Assembly: GCA_900553295.1 (NCBI GenBank)
Contig: USCR01000033.1
Coordinates: 1-19,037 of the forward strand
Direction of reading: 5' to 3'
Origin: an uncultured Eubacteriales bacterium
GTDB lineage: Bacteria; Bacillota; Clostridia; Christensenellales; Aristaeellaceae
DNA: 19,037 nt
In this document: piece by piece, positions 1 to 7,156 of the stretch
How the letters are laid out: each line of letters starts with the position of its first letter
Position numbering within the stretch: the first letter of the stretch is position 1
Program-made: the position numbers and the translations under genes
The notes under the pieces: generated by a model
What the model saw: the letters and a program-made list of their open reading frames with translations, nothing else
Told to the model about the DNA's origin: nothing
The model's database searches: none

Positions 1-668
1 ATATGCACGTGCTGGTCATTTTGACGGACATCACCAACTACGCCGAGGCCCTGCGCGAGGTCTCCGCCGCGCGCAAGGAGGTTCCGGGCCGCCGGGGCTA
101 TCCGGGCTATCTGTACACCGACCTGGCGGGCATGTATGAGCGCGCCGGGCGCATTCGGGGCAAAAAGGGCTCGGTGACTCAGGTGCCGATTTTGACCATG
201 CCCGAGGATGACAAGACCCACCCCATTCCTGACCTGACGGGATACATTACCGAGGGACAGATCATCCTTAGCCGCGAGCTGTATCGCAAGGGCATTACGC
301 CGCCCATCGACGTGCTGCCGTCCCTGTCCCGTTTGAAGGACAAGGGTATTGGTGAAGGCAAAACCCGTAAGGACCATGCCGCCACCATGAACCAGCTCTT
401 TGCCGCCTATTCCCGCGGTAAGGAAGCCAAGGAACTGGCCGTCATTTTGGGCGAAGCGGCCTTGTCGGACATCGACAAGCAGTATGCTGCCTTTGCGGAT
501 GCCTTTGAGAAGGAATACGTTTCCCAGGGCTACGAGACCAACCGTTCCATTGAGGAGACCCTGGACCTTGGCTGGAAGCTGCTGTCCATGCTGCCCCGTA
601 CGGAGCTCAAGCGTATCCGTGACGACATGCTGGACGAGTTCCTGCCGAAGAAGGAGGAAACCAAGTAA
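1..668 (+). CDS. atpB: V-type ATP synthase subunit B, 3' part (5' end outside window)
   Basis: Non-catalytic nucleotide-binding B subunit of the V1/A1 head of a V/A-type ATPase, a cytoplasmic complex that couples ATP to H+ or Na+ movement across the membrane. The reading frame is open through the left edge; the Met at base 3 is internal, because the visible 221 residues begin in the conserved segment with MHVLVILTD, followed by [11 protein letters not shown] and [14 protein letters not shown]. These are hallmarks of the central and C-terminal part of the B subunit. The rest is the helical C-terminal domain, including the [13 protein letters not shown] and [12 protein letters not shown] segments. 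Its stop TAA (666-668) overlaps the ATG of the D subunit by one base, the usual B-D order. The first codon or two are missing only because of the window edge. Subunit A would be expected immediately upstream. Confidence 0.96.
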   Translation, partial: MHVLVILTDITNYAEALREVSAARKEVPGRRGYPGYLYTDLAGMYERAGRIRGKKGSVTQVPILTMPEDDKTHPIPDLTGYITEGQIILSRELYRKGITPPIDVLPSLSRLKDKGIGEGKTRKDHAATMNQLFAAYSRGKEAKELAVILGEAALSDIDKQYAAFADAFEKEYVSQGYETNRSIEETLDLGWKLLSMLPRTELKRIRDDMLDEFLPKKEETK

Positions 669-1309
669 TGGCATCAGCACTTCGCGTGAACCCGACGCGG
701 ATGGAGCTGACCCGCATCAAGAAGCGCCTTGTAACCGCCAAGCGCGGCCACAAGCTGCTCAAGGATAAGCGGGATGAGATGGTGCGGCAGTTTATTCTGA
801 TCATCCGAGAGAACCAGCAGCTGCGCAAGGAAGTGGAAGCAGAGCTGTCCCAGGCACTGGGGAACTTCGCCCTGGCCCGTGCGGTCATGGACCCCCAGGC
901 GCTGGAGGAAGCGGTGCTGTATCCCGCCCGGCAGGCCAAGCTGGAGCTGGGCAGGAAGAACATTCTTTCCGTGCATGTGCCCACCATTACGGTGGATGAA
1001 AGCTCCCTGCATGAAACCGTGCAGGCATACGGCTTTGCCGAAACCAGCAGCCAGCTGGACGGCGCCATTGCCACCCTGGCGGAGCTTCTGCCGAAAATGG
1101 TGCGCCTGGCCGAGATTGAGAAAACCTGCGACATGCTGGCGGATGAAATCGAAAAGACCCGCCGTCGGGTGAACGCCCTGGAATACGTGATGATCCCGCA
1201 GTTTGAAATGACCATCCGCGAAATTTCCATGAAGCTGGAGGAAAACGAGCGCGGCGCCACCACTCGCCTGATGAAGGTGAAGGACATGATGGCCCAGCGC
1301 GAGGCGTAA
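668..1309 (+). CDS. atpD: V-type ATP synthase subunit D
   Basis: Central-stalk (rotor) D subunit of the V/A-type ATPase, which transmits rotation between the A3B3 head and the membrane ring. The 213 residues match the family's usual length. The N-terminus has the typical pattern with RVNPTRMELTRIKKRL and GHKLLKDKRDEM, followed by a long two-stranded antiparallel coiled coil with a small middle region (about residues 60-140) and a return helix with RRVNALEYVMIP. The ATG at 668 overlaps the stop of subunit B by one base and has AAGGAGG at 651-657, 10 bases upstream, so translation is probably coupled. It is the last gene of the operon, since two hairpins and a T-run follow. Symbol usage varies (atpD or ntpD); it is not the F-type beta subunit. 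Confidence 0.95.
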   Translation: MASALRVNPTRMELTRIKKRLVTAKRGHKLLKDKRDEMVRQFILIIRENQQLRKEVEAELSQALGNFALARAVMDPQALEEAVLYPARQAKLELGRKNILSVHVPTITVDESSLHETVQAYGFAETSSQLDGAIATLAELLPKMVRLAEIEKTCDMLADEIEKTRRRVNALEYVMIPQFEMTIREISMKLEENERGATTRLMKVKDMMAQREA

Positions 1310-1319
1310 CATTCCTTAT

Positions 1320-1352
1320 GCGGGGAGCGTGCCATAAAAGGCCGCTCCCCGC
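1320..1352 (+). terminator. GC-rich hairpin after the V-ATPase operon
   Basis: Inverted repeat GCGGGGAGCG (1320-1329) with CGCTCCCCGC (1343-1352), a perfect 10-bp stem extended inward by GCC/GGC around an ATAAAA loop. It begins 10 bases after the atpD stop. No T-run follows directly, so on its own it is more likely an RNA-stabilising or pausing hairpin than a complete intrinsic terminator. It acts in tandem with the next hairpin. Confidence 0.5.
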
Positions 1353-1368
1353 CGGGAAGGAACGCATG

Positions 1369-1393
1369 AAAAGGGAGCGCAAGCTCCTTTTTT
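1369..1393 (+). terminator. Intrinsic terminator or attenuator before the QueG-like gene
   Basis: Stem GGAGC (1374-1378) and GCTCC (1383-1387) with a GCAA tetraloop, flanked by AAAA upstream and six T at 1388-1393. This is a compact rho-independent terminator closing the V-ATPase operon. The ribosome binding site of the next gene starts only 5 bases after the T-run, so there is no room for a separate promoter between them. The hairpin may therefore act as an attenuator for that gene. Confidence 0.65.
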
Positions 1394-1410
1394 CATGGAG
1401 GGGAAAAGCA

Positions 1411-2280
1411 ATGCGAGCCTATCTATATGCGCAGGGGTTCCAGCGGGTGTTTGCCCTGCATCCGCAGGTATGCGGGCTGGAGAGCGCGGATGCCACCCTC
1501 TGGATATGCCTGTGGGGGTATCAGGCAGCCGAACCGGCCGATCGCACACAAGGGGAGATTCATCCGTATTATCCTGCTTCGCAGCGGGCATATCTGGCCG
1601 CACGCCAGGCGGTGGTGGAGGGGGAGAAGCGCGGGCTGCACCTGCGACAGGATACAGAGCTTCGACTGAAACCGCTCTTTGCCCATCTGCGGGGATTTTC
1701 CCAGGGACGCAACACCCTCTCCAGCGTGGAGGGCATGGGCAGCCGATTCCATGTACAGGTCCTGTGGATGAGCGAGGAGGCGGAGTCATACGACGACGCG
1801 CTGTGGGAGGATGTTCCCCATGGGCTGTCCTGCGGTGCCTGCAAGGCATGCCTTGCGGCCTGCCCCACAGGGGCCCTGGATACGGAAGGCTTCCACCGGG
1901 AGCGCTGCCTGCGCAACTGGATGCTCAGCGGCCGGCCGATTCCGGAGGAAATGCGGTCGGCCATGGGAAACCTGCTTGTGGGGTGCGATGCCTGCCAGCG
2001 ATGCTGTCCCCAAAACACAGGCTTGTCGTGGGGACCCGGCGCAAGCATTGCGCTGGATTACCTGCTGCGCTCACCCAAGGATGCCGCACAGCATCTGGCG
2101 CCGCAGATTGGCTTCAACCTGGCAATCCCAAACCGAATCCTGGGACAGGCATTGCTTGCCGCGGGCAACAGTGGAGACAAAGCATTGCTGCCACTGGTGA
2201 AAAGCTGGACAGAGCATGCTTCCCCCGTGGTGCGGGAGCATGCCAGGTGGGCTGCTGCCAGGCTGGAAAACCTACCATAA
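1411..2280 (+). CDS. QueG-like 4Fe-4S double-cluster protein
   Basis: A 289-residue iron-sulfur protein related to epoxyqueuosine reductase QueG but shorter than the usual 340-390 residues. Two cluster-binding motifs are visible: CGACKACLAACPTGAL (about residues 143-158) and CDACQRCCPQN (about 191-201), ending in helical HEAT-like sequence. The QueG-typical GKN segment is present as GRNTL, and a GS-F motif follows. In the segment where QueG has its catalytic Asp (V-D-T-G-P-L) this protein reads LRLKPL, and the stretch between PL and GRN is about five residues shorter. It may therefore not reduce epoxyqueuosine. The start was chosen at 1411 because GGAGGGG lies at 1398-1404; an upstream ATG at 1318 would place a terminator hairpin inside the gene. 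It probably depends on read-through from the V-ATPase operon. Confidence 0.72.
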   Translation: MRAYLYAQGFQRVFALHPQVCGLESADATLWICLWGYQAAEPADRTQGEIHPYYPASQRAYLAARQAVVEGEKRGLHLRQDTELRLKPLFAHLRGFSQGRNTLSSVEGMGSRFHVQVLWMSEEAESYDDALWEDVPHGLSCGACKACLAACPTGALDTEGFHRERCLRNWMLSGRPIPEEMRSAMGNLLVGCDACQRCCPQNTGLSWGPGASIALDYLLRSPKDAAQHLAPQIGFNLAIPNRILGQALLAAGNSGDKALLPLVKSWTEHASPVVREHARWAAARLENLP

Positions 2281-2292
2281 CCAAATTACAGA

Positions 2293-2349
2293 GAAAAAAA
2301 GACCGTGCATGGCGCTCCGCAAGGGAAAGCACCATGCACGGTCCTTTTT
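2293..2349. terminator. Bidirectional terminator between convergent genes
   Basis: Perfect 12-bp inverted repeat GACCGTGCATGG (2301-2312) and CCATGCACGGTC (2332-2343), with an inner GC/GC extension. It has seven A upstream (2294-2300) and TTTTT downstream, so each strand reads as stem plus U-run. It separates the QueG-like gene (+) from the rubredoxin gene (-). Confidence 0.88.
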
Positions 2350-2356
2350 CATGTAC

Positions 2357-2515
2357 TTACTCAACAGGGGTAAAGGCATCCTTGGACAACCCACATACGG
2401 GGCATACCCAATCCTCGGGGATATCCTCCCACGCAGTGCCGGGAGCAATGCCGCCATCGGGATCGCCCTGAGCAGGATCGTAAATATATCCGCAGGGGCA
2501 TTCGTACTTGGTCAT
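2357..2515 (-). CDS. Rubredoxin
   Basis: A 52-residue mononuclear-iron electron carrier, encoded on the minus strand and shorter than 60 codons. The rubredoxin signature is clear: [19 protein letters not shown], then [14 protein letters not shown] with the second Cys pair. The first Cys pair is unusual: residues 6-9 read C-P-C-G, one residue between the cysteines instead of two. ATG at 2515 is preceded by AAGGAGGG (complement of 2523-2530). The gene lies 29 bases downstream of the reverse rubrerythrin gene on the same strand and is probably co-transcribed with it. The likely role is electron transfer from an NAD(P)H:rubredoxin reductase to rubrerythrin or another O2/peroxide reductase. That partner reductase is not in the window. 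Confidence 0.93.
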   Translation of the reverse strand: MTKYECPCGYIYDPAQGDPDGGIAPGTAWEDIPEDWVCPVCGLSKDAFTPVE

Positions 2516-2544
2516 GGGAAATCCCTCCTTGTTTTCAAAAATGC

Positions 2545-3087
2545 TTACTTGCCGAAGTAACGGTTCAGCAGGCCTTCGAAAGCCTTGCCATGGCGAGCCT
2601 CATCACGGGCCATCTCATGCACGGTGTCGTGAATGGCATCCAGGTTCAGCTGCTTGGCCTTCACAGCCAGCTCCATCTTGCCGGCGGTAGCGCCGTTCTC
2701 GGCTTCCACACGCATTTCCAGGTTGCGCTTGGTGCTGTCGGTCACGACTTCGCCCAGCAGCTCGGCAAACTTGGCAGCATGCTCAGCTTCTTCAAAAGCG
2801 GCCTTCTCCCAGTACAGGCCGATCTCGGGATAGCCCTCACGATGCGCCACACGGGCCATGGCCAGGTACATACCAACCTCGGTGCACTCACCGGTGAAGT
2901 TGGCGCGCAGGCCTTCCTTGATTTCCTCGGGGGCATCCTTGGCTACGCCCACCACATGCTCGGCAGCCCAGGTCTTGTCGCCGCCAACCTTCTCAAACTT
3001 GGACTTGGGAGCCTTGCAGACGGGGCAGAACTCGGGAGCTTCGGGACCTTCGTACACATAACCGCAAACTTTGCAAACCCACTTCAT
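2545..3087 (-). CDS. Reverse rubrerythrin (N-terminal rubredoxin domain, ferritin-like diiron domain)
   Basis: A 180-residue peroxide/oxygen-scavenging protein of the strict-anaerobe type. The rubredoxin-like Fe(Cys)4 knuckles are at the N-terminus (C5, C8, C21, C24), and the four-helix ferritin-like diiron domain follows (about 45-180). This order is the reverse of classical rubrerythrin. Diiron ligand motifs are visible as FTGECTE near residue 67, EEAEH at 99-103 and RDEARH at 161-166. By family knowledge it reduces H2O2 and O2 to water using electrons delivered through NADH:rubredoxin reductase and rubredoxin, and a rubredoxin gene follows. ATG at 3087 has GGAGG 8 bases upstream. A promoter-like sequence lies at 3141-3168 on the minus strand. 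No perfect PerR box was recognised. Confidence 0.94.
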   Translation of the reverse strand: MKWVCKVCGYVYEGPEAPEFCPVCKAPKSKFEKVGGDKTWAAEHVVGVAKDAPEEIKEGLRANFTGECTEVGMYLAMARVAHREGYPEIGLYWEKAAFEEAEHAAKFAELLGEVVTDSTKRNLEMRVEAENGATAGKMELAVKAKQLNLDAIHDTVHEMARDEARHGKAFEGLLNRYFGK

Positions 3088-3140
3088 ATTTCATACCTCC
3101 ATATACGTTGCTTTACTTTCCTTGGCTTTCGCCTGTGCTT

Positions 3141-3168
3141 AGTATACACGCTTTTACCCTGAGTGAAA
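3141..3168 (-). promoter_or_regulatory. Probable promoter of rubrerythrin-rubredoxin
   Basis: On the minus strand TATACT (complement of 3141-3146) is a good -10. TTTCAC (complement of 3163-3168) is an acceptable -35 at 16-base spacing; TTGTTT at 3166-3171 would give 19. Transcription would begin near 3134, about 45 bases before the rubrerythrin ATG. Confidence 0.5.
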
Positions 3169-3220
3169 CAACCTTTTTCATTTTTTTCTTAAAAATATTT
3201 GGTGATGCGTGGCGTGGCCG

Positions 3221-4189
3221 TCAGCGTTCCTCCCGGAAGTAATTTACACCGCAGGCGTGCGGCTGCTGATTTTCCCGGCGCATGCGGATGGAGGAGATCA
3301 CCAGGATCACGCAGGTGACCAGGAAGGGCAGCATGGAGAAAAACGCCGAGGGAATATTGATCACGCTTGTGGGGATGTAGATCTTGAGCACGCTCAGCGC
3401 CCCGAACACCAGGGAGCCCAGCAGCGCCTTATACGGGCTCCAGGTGGCAAAGATCACCAACGCTACCGCAATCCATCCCAATCCACCCACGCAGTTGTAC
3501 GTCCAGTTTCCGCCGCAGGTTACCAGCGCGATATAGGCACCACCCAGGCCGCAAATACCGCCGCCCAGCAGGATGTGGACATACTTGTATGCGCTGACGT
3601 TTACGCCCGCGGCGTCTGCGGCGGCCGGATTTTCTCCCACAGCCCGCAGGTTCAGCCCCTGCGCAGTGTGGTTCAGGTACCAGCCCGCAGCAATGGCCAG
3701 CACAATGCCCAGATAGGTAAACAGGCTGTGGTTAAACAGTAGCTTGCCTAGATAGGGAATGGCTGTCAACGCGCCCATGTCCATGGGACGGAAAAAGGCC
3801 TTCATGGCGTCGGAAACCATGGCAGCGCCTGAACCGGAGCCGTTGATCATATTGGTGCCCAGCAGGTTTGCCAGGCCAGTGCCGAAGATGGTCAAGGTAA
3901 GCCCGGCAACGTTCTGGTTTGCCTTTAAGGTAACGGTGAGGAAGGCATAGACCAATGCTCCACCCAGCCCGCCCAGAAAGGCGAACAGCAGCGTGGCAAT
4001 GGCGCTGTCCAGGTAATAGGCGCCCATGAACCCAAAGACGGCGCCCATGTACATCATGCCTTCCACGCCCAGGTTGATGTTACCGGCTTTCTCCGTAAGA
4101 ATTTCACCCAGAGTACCAAACAGCAGCGGTACGCCCGCCAGGATGGCGGCGTAAAGGAAATTGCTGATCCAATCCAATGCGGCGGTCAT
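3221..4189 (-). CDS. BMP-family ABC transporter permease 2 (NupQ/YufQ-like)
   Basis: Integral membrane permease of 322 residues in the branched-chain amino acid/ribose permease superfamily, in the group that pairs with BMP (basic membrane protein) binding proteins. Characteristic sequences are the early GTLGEILTEKAGNINLGVEGMM and the later GWIAVALVIFATWSP segment near the last third. About eight to nine hydrophobic segments are visible. Family members import nucleosides, and some related systems take up other small molecules. Its ATG (4189) overlaps the stop of the first permease by four bases (ATGA), with GGAGG 9 bases upstream, so the two are translationally coupled. No convincing hairpin terminator was found between its stop and the rubrerythrin promoter. 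Confidence 0.9.
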   Translation of the reverse strand: MTAALDWISNFLYAAILAGVPLLFGTLGEILTEKAGNINLGVEGMMYMGAVFGFMGAYYLDSAIATLLFAFLGGLGGALVYAFLTVTLKANQNVAGLTLTIFGTGLANLLGTNMINGSGSGAAMVSDAMKAFFRPMDMGALTAIPYLGKLLFNHSLFTYLGIVLAIAAGWYLNHTAQGLNLRAVGENPAAADAAGVNVSAYKYVHILLGGGICGLGGAYIALVTCGGNWTYNCVGGLGWIAVALVIFATWSPYKALLGSLVFGALSVLKIYIPTSVINIPSAFFSMLPFLVTCVILVISSIRMRRENQQPHACGVNYFREER

Positions 4190-5286
4190 GCTTTTACGCC
4201 TCCTTTCTCCACACGGCTGCGGAACATCAGCCGGTAGTTAATGAAGAATTCCGCACCCAGGACGAAAAACAGGATGATACCTTGCAGCACGTCCGCCATG
4301 GAAGGGGATATTTTGAACGTGGATTCAATGGTGCCACTGCCTTTTTCCATGATGCCGAAGAGTATGCTGGTCAGCAGGATACCCGCAGGGGACAGCCGGG
4401 CCAACCAGGCCACAATAATAGCCGTAAAGCCCACCCCGCCGGCTACCGAGTCGGTTAGCTGCATATCCGCGCCGCTGACCTGCATTACCCCTGCCAGGCC
4501 GCAGATGGCCGCGGAAAGGAACATGGTGCGCAAAACAATTTTTTTCACCGGCATGCCGGCGTAACGTGCCGTATTCTCGTTTTCACCCACTACGGTCAGC
4601 TCATAGCCCTGCTTGGTATACCGAAGATACAGAAATACCAGCACCACCAATACCAGGGCAATCACCCAGCCCACGTGGATGCCTAGCAGCTTGGGCAGCC
4701 GCGCCGCTTTTTCAAATCGCGGCATGATAGGGAACCCCATGGCAGTGGGGTCACGCCAGGGCCCCTCCCGCAGAAACTGGATGAAATACTGCGCTACGTA
4801 GTTCATCATCAGGGTAAACAGGGTTTCATTGGTGCCAAAGCGGGTCTTGAACCAGGCAGGGATGGCGCCCCACAGCCCACCCATGATGGCACCGGACACC
4901 AGCATCACCGGAATCAGCACCTGGCTGGGCCAACTGGCCCCAAAGGTGTAGGCGAAGAAGCTGCCCGCGATGGCTCCCACGCAGATTTGCCCCTCCGCGC
5001 CAATGTTCCAAAAGCGCATTTTGAAGGCCAGGGTAATGCCCAGCGCGGACACGCACAGAGGAATAGCAATCTTCACCGTTTCCCGTAGGGAGATGGTGCT
5101 GCCCACCGCGCCGGTGACCATCGTTTGATAAATCACCAGGGGGTTCTGGTTCAGAAACAGCAGGAAGATGCCGCCGGTGACCAGGGCCAACAGGATGGCA
5201 GCCAGGCGAATGGCCACCAGCTTTCCGGGGGCGATGGCGGCCCGCTGCACCACATGCACAAAGGGCGTGGCTGTTTTTTCAGACAT
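4186..5286 (-). CDS. BMP-family ABC transporter permease 1 (NupP/YufP-like)
   Basis: Integral membrane permease, 366 residues from the chosen start, longer than its partner as is usual for the first permease of this transporter type. It has an N-terminal hydrophobic segment (about 25-50) and the family pattern AFKMRFWNIGAEGQICVGAI. The central loop with KTRFGTNETLFTLMMNYVAQ and a later GGVGFTAIIVAWLARLSP segment are also diagnostic. An ATG at 5292 is directly against GGAGG with no spacing, whereas the ATG at 5286 has GGAGG (complement of 5293-5297) 6 bases upstream and is preferred; the difference is two residues. The gene overlaps the upstream ATPase gene by 8 bases, and its stop overlaps permease 2. 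Confidence 0.9.
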   Translation of the reverse strand: MSEKTATPFVHVVQRAAIAPGKLVAIRLAAILLALVTGGIFLLFLNQNPLVIYQTMVTGAVGSTISLRETVKIAIPLCVSALGITLAFKMRFWNIGAEGQICVGAIAGSFFAYTFGASWPSQVLIPVMLVSGAIMGGLWGAIPAWFKTRFGTNETLFTLMMNYVAQYFIQFLREGPWRDPTAMGFPIMPRFEKAARLPKLLGIHVGWVIALVLVVLVFLYLRYTKQGYELTVVGENENTARYAGMPVKKIVLRTMFLSAAICGLAGVMQVSGADMQLTDSVAGGVGFTAIIVAWLARLSPAGILLTSILFGIMEKGSGTIESTFKISPSMADVLQGIILFFVLGAEFFINYRLMFRSRVEKGGVKA

Positions 5287-6805
5287 AGTCATCCTCCATT
5301 TCCTCTGCGCTCAGCGCGCCGGTCATCTTCATACCCAGCAGCTCCTTGGTGGCAAATCGGGCCGGGATGATGGCCGTTGCCTTACCGCCGCAAAGTACCA
5401 GGATGCGGTCGCACAGCTCCAGCAGCACGTCCAGATCCTCGCCGATGTAGAGGATGCCCACGCCTTTTCGCTTCTGCTCCTGGAGCAGGTCATAAATGGT
5501 GTAGCTGCTGCCAATGTCTAACCCGCGCACGGGGTATGCCGTGATGAGCACCTTGGGGTTCAGGTCAATTTCCCGGCCCAAAAGCACCTTTTGCACATTG
5601 CCGCCGGAGAGCTTTTTCACGGCGATACTCGCGCTGGGCGTGCTGATCTGCAACCGTTGAATGAGCTTTTCCGCCAGCGCCTTGGCAGGCTTGCGGCGGA
5701 GGAAGGGCCCCTGCTGATCCCCATAGGTTTTTAGCAGCATGTTATCCGTAATGCTCATGCCGCCTACCAGGCCCATTCCCAACCGGTCCTCGGGAATGAA
5801 GGACATGCTGATGCCCTTGCGGATAATCTCCCGTGGGGTCAGGCCGTCCACGCGCTTGCCCTCCATGAGGATGCTGCCTGCGTCCACCTGCTGTAGTCCC
5901 GCAATGGCTTCACACAGCTCCTTTTGCCCGCTGCCTGCCACGCCGCACACGCCCAGGATCTCTCTTTCATGCAGCTGGAAGGAAATGTGATCCAACCGGC
6001 GCACGCCATCCTCCCCGGTGACGCACAGGTCGTGCACGTCCAGCAGCGTTTCGCCGGGCTCCAGCTCTTCCCGGTCGATTCTCAGGCTGACGGGCCGGCC
6101 AACCATGAGCTCTGTCAGTTGCTGCACGTTGGTTTGCGCGGTGATGACCGTGCCCACGCTCTCGCCCTTGCGCAGGATGGTCACCCGGTCCGAAACGTCC
6201 AGCACTTCGGCCAGCTTGTGGGTAATGATGACCACCGCATGCCCCTCTGCGCGCATTTTCCGCAAAATGGCAAATAGCTTTTCGGTTTCCTGGGGCGTAA
6301 GCACCGCCGTGGGCTCATCCAGAATCAGTATATCAGCGCCACGGGCCAATACCTTCACGATTTCAACGGTCTGCTTTTCACCAACGGACATGTTGTAGAT
6401 TTTTTTGTCCAGGTCCACATCCAGGCCGAAGCGGGCGCACAAAGCTTGGAGATCCTCCGAAAGCCTGCCTTTCATGCCCAACATGATGTTTTCCCGTGCG
6501 GTGAGCACATCTACCAACTTGAAATGCTGGTGAATCATGCCGATTCCCATGCCGATGGCTTCCTTGGGGCTGCGGATGGATACCGGACGTCCATTTACCG
6601 AAATGCGCCCGCTGTCCGGACGGTAAATGCCGGAAAGCATGTTGACCAGGGTCGTTTTACCGCTGCCGTTTTCACCCAGCAGGGCCAGGATCTCACCGCG
6701 ATACACCGTTAGGCATACATTGTGGTTGGCCTGCACACTGCCAAAGGATTTGCACAGATTTTCCAGGCAAATGGCCTCGACGGGGGTTGGAGGGGTGTTT
6801 TGCAC
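5279..6805 (-). CDS. BMP-family ABC transporter ATP-binding protein (NupO/YufO-like, two NBDs)
   Basis: A 508-residue ATPase with two fused nucleotide-binding domains that energises import through the two permeases encoded downstream. NBD1 has Walker A GENGSGKT (44-51), an ABC signature MSVGEKQ (139-145) and Walker B ILILDEPT (159-166). NBD2 carries the degenerate Walker A of this family (GVAGSGQKEL), signature KLSGGNVQK and the RGLDIG Walker B-like segment, so only part of the site is expected to hydrolyse ATP. The start is GTG at 6805: the frame has an upstream TAG and no ATG, and AAGAAGGTG lies 5 bases upstream. An ATG-ATG pair just upstream belongs to another frame. No BMP lipoprotein gene lies in this operon; the next upstream gene is divergent. 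Confidence 0.93.
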   Translation of the reverse strand: MQNTPPTPVEAICLENLCKSFGSVQANHNVCLTVYRGEILALLGENGSGKTTLVNMLSGIYRPDSGRISVNGRPVSIRSPKEAIGMGIGMIHQHFKLVDVLTARENIMLGMKGRLSEDLQALCARFGLDVDLDKKIYNMSVGEKQTVEIVKVLARGADILILDEPTAVLTPQETEKLFAILRKMRAEGHAVVIITHKLAEVLDVSDRVTILRKGESVGTVITAQTNVQQLTELMVGRPVSLRIDREELEPGETLLDVHDLCVTGEDGVRRLDHISFQLHEREILGVCGVAGSGQKELCEAIAGLQQVDAGSILMEGKRVDGLTPREIIRKGISMSFIPEDRLGMGLVGGMSITDNMLLKTYGDQQGPFLRRKPAKALAEKLIQRLQISTPSASIAVKKLSGGNVQKVLLGREIDLNPKVLITAYPVRGLDIGSSYTIYDLLQEQKRKGVGILYIGEDLDVLLELCDRILVLCGGKATAIIPARFATKELLGMKMTGALSAEEMEDDYV

Positions 6806-6870
6806 AAATGCACCTTCTTCATCATTTGTTGGGATACAGGGCGGCTAGGTTCGCCCGGGAAAATGAGGGA

Positions 6871-6962
6871 GTGATGGTAAGCCGCGCATAAAAAGATACT
6901 TCCCGGGGAAAGCAACGGCTGGGGAAACGCTTGCCGGGCTTCATTCGGGTACTAACCATGAC
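6871..6962 (-). ncRNA. Candidate structured leader RNA / riboswitch of the ABC operon
   Basis: The predicted transcript starts near 6963 and leaves about 158 bases before the GTG of the ATPase gene. Its first bases (complement of 6952-6962) can pair with the complement of 6871-6881 over 11 positions with two mismatches. This encloses a second hairpin built from CCCGG plus AAGC and GCTT plus CCGGG (complement of about 6902-6938). The minus-strand stretch ATGAAGCCCGGCAA (complement of 6931-6944) is identical to part of the SAM-I riboswitch core. However, the 5' strand of the P2 helix and the kink-turn of SAM-I are not evident. I therefore call it a structured leader of unassigned class. No U-run terminator is seen, so any control may act on translation. 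Confidence 0.4.
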
Positions 6963-6969
6963 GTATCCT

Positions 6970-6998
6970 ATTATATCGGAATAAAAGCGTATTTTCAA
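6970..6998 (-). promoter_or_regulatory. Promoter of the BMP-type ABC operon
   Basis: On the minus strand TTGAAA (complement of 6993-6998), 17 bases, TATAAT (complement of 6970-6975): a near-consensus sigma-A promoter. A second extended -10, TGCTATAAT (complement of 7014-7022), lies upstream with a poor -35 and may give a longer transcript. The first would initiate close to 6963, exactly at the base of the leader helix. Confidence 0.8.
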
Positions 6999-7109
6999 GG
7001 GAAAGGACGAACGATTATAGCAAAAGTGGAGAACTTCTTCGGGTAATTGCGTGCTTTCCCTGAAAAAGTGGCGGTAAGAAGGATTTTTTGCGGCTTTGTC
7101 GAACATTTC

Positions 7110-7134
7110 TATCCATTACCCGTGCTAATGGATA
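7110..7134 (+). promoter_or_regulatory. Perfect dyad before the GuaA-like gene, possible operator
   Basis: TATCCATTA (7110-7118) and TAATGGATA (7126-7134) form a perfect 9-bp inverted repeat around a 7-base spacer, 8 bases before the ribosome binding site. A weak promoter, TTGCGG (7088-7093), 16 bases, TATCCA (7110-7115), would place the left arm on the -10. A very similar dyad (TATCCAT and ATGGATA) occurs at 11927-11952. Confidence 0.45.
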
Positions 7135-7156
7135 ATTTTCGGATGAGGTGGTTCAC

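Noticed and set aside
3172..3220. Terminator after the ABC permease genes
   Set aside because: Only an A/T-rich TTTTT/AAAAA repeat is present; no GC-containing stem before a U-run on the minus strand.
6709..6915. Minus-strand ORF with ATG-ATG just before the ABC ATPase
   Set aside because: It is the out-of-frame shadow of the ATPase start; no domain is visible, and the GTG frame carries the real protein.
6901..6963. Confident call of a SAM-I riboswitch
   Set aside because: Only the 14-base core matches; the P2 5' strand, kink-turn and terminator could not be found, so it is kept as an unassigned structured leader.
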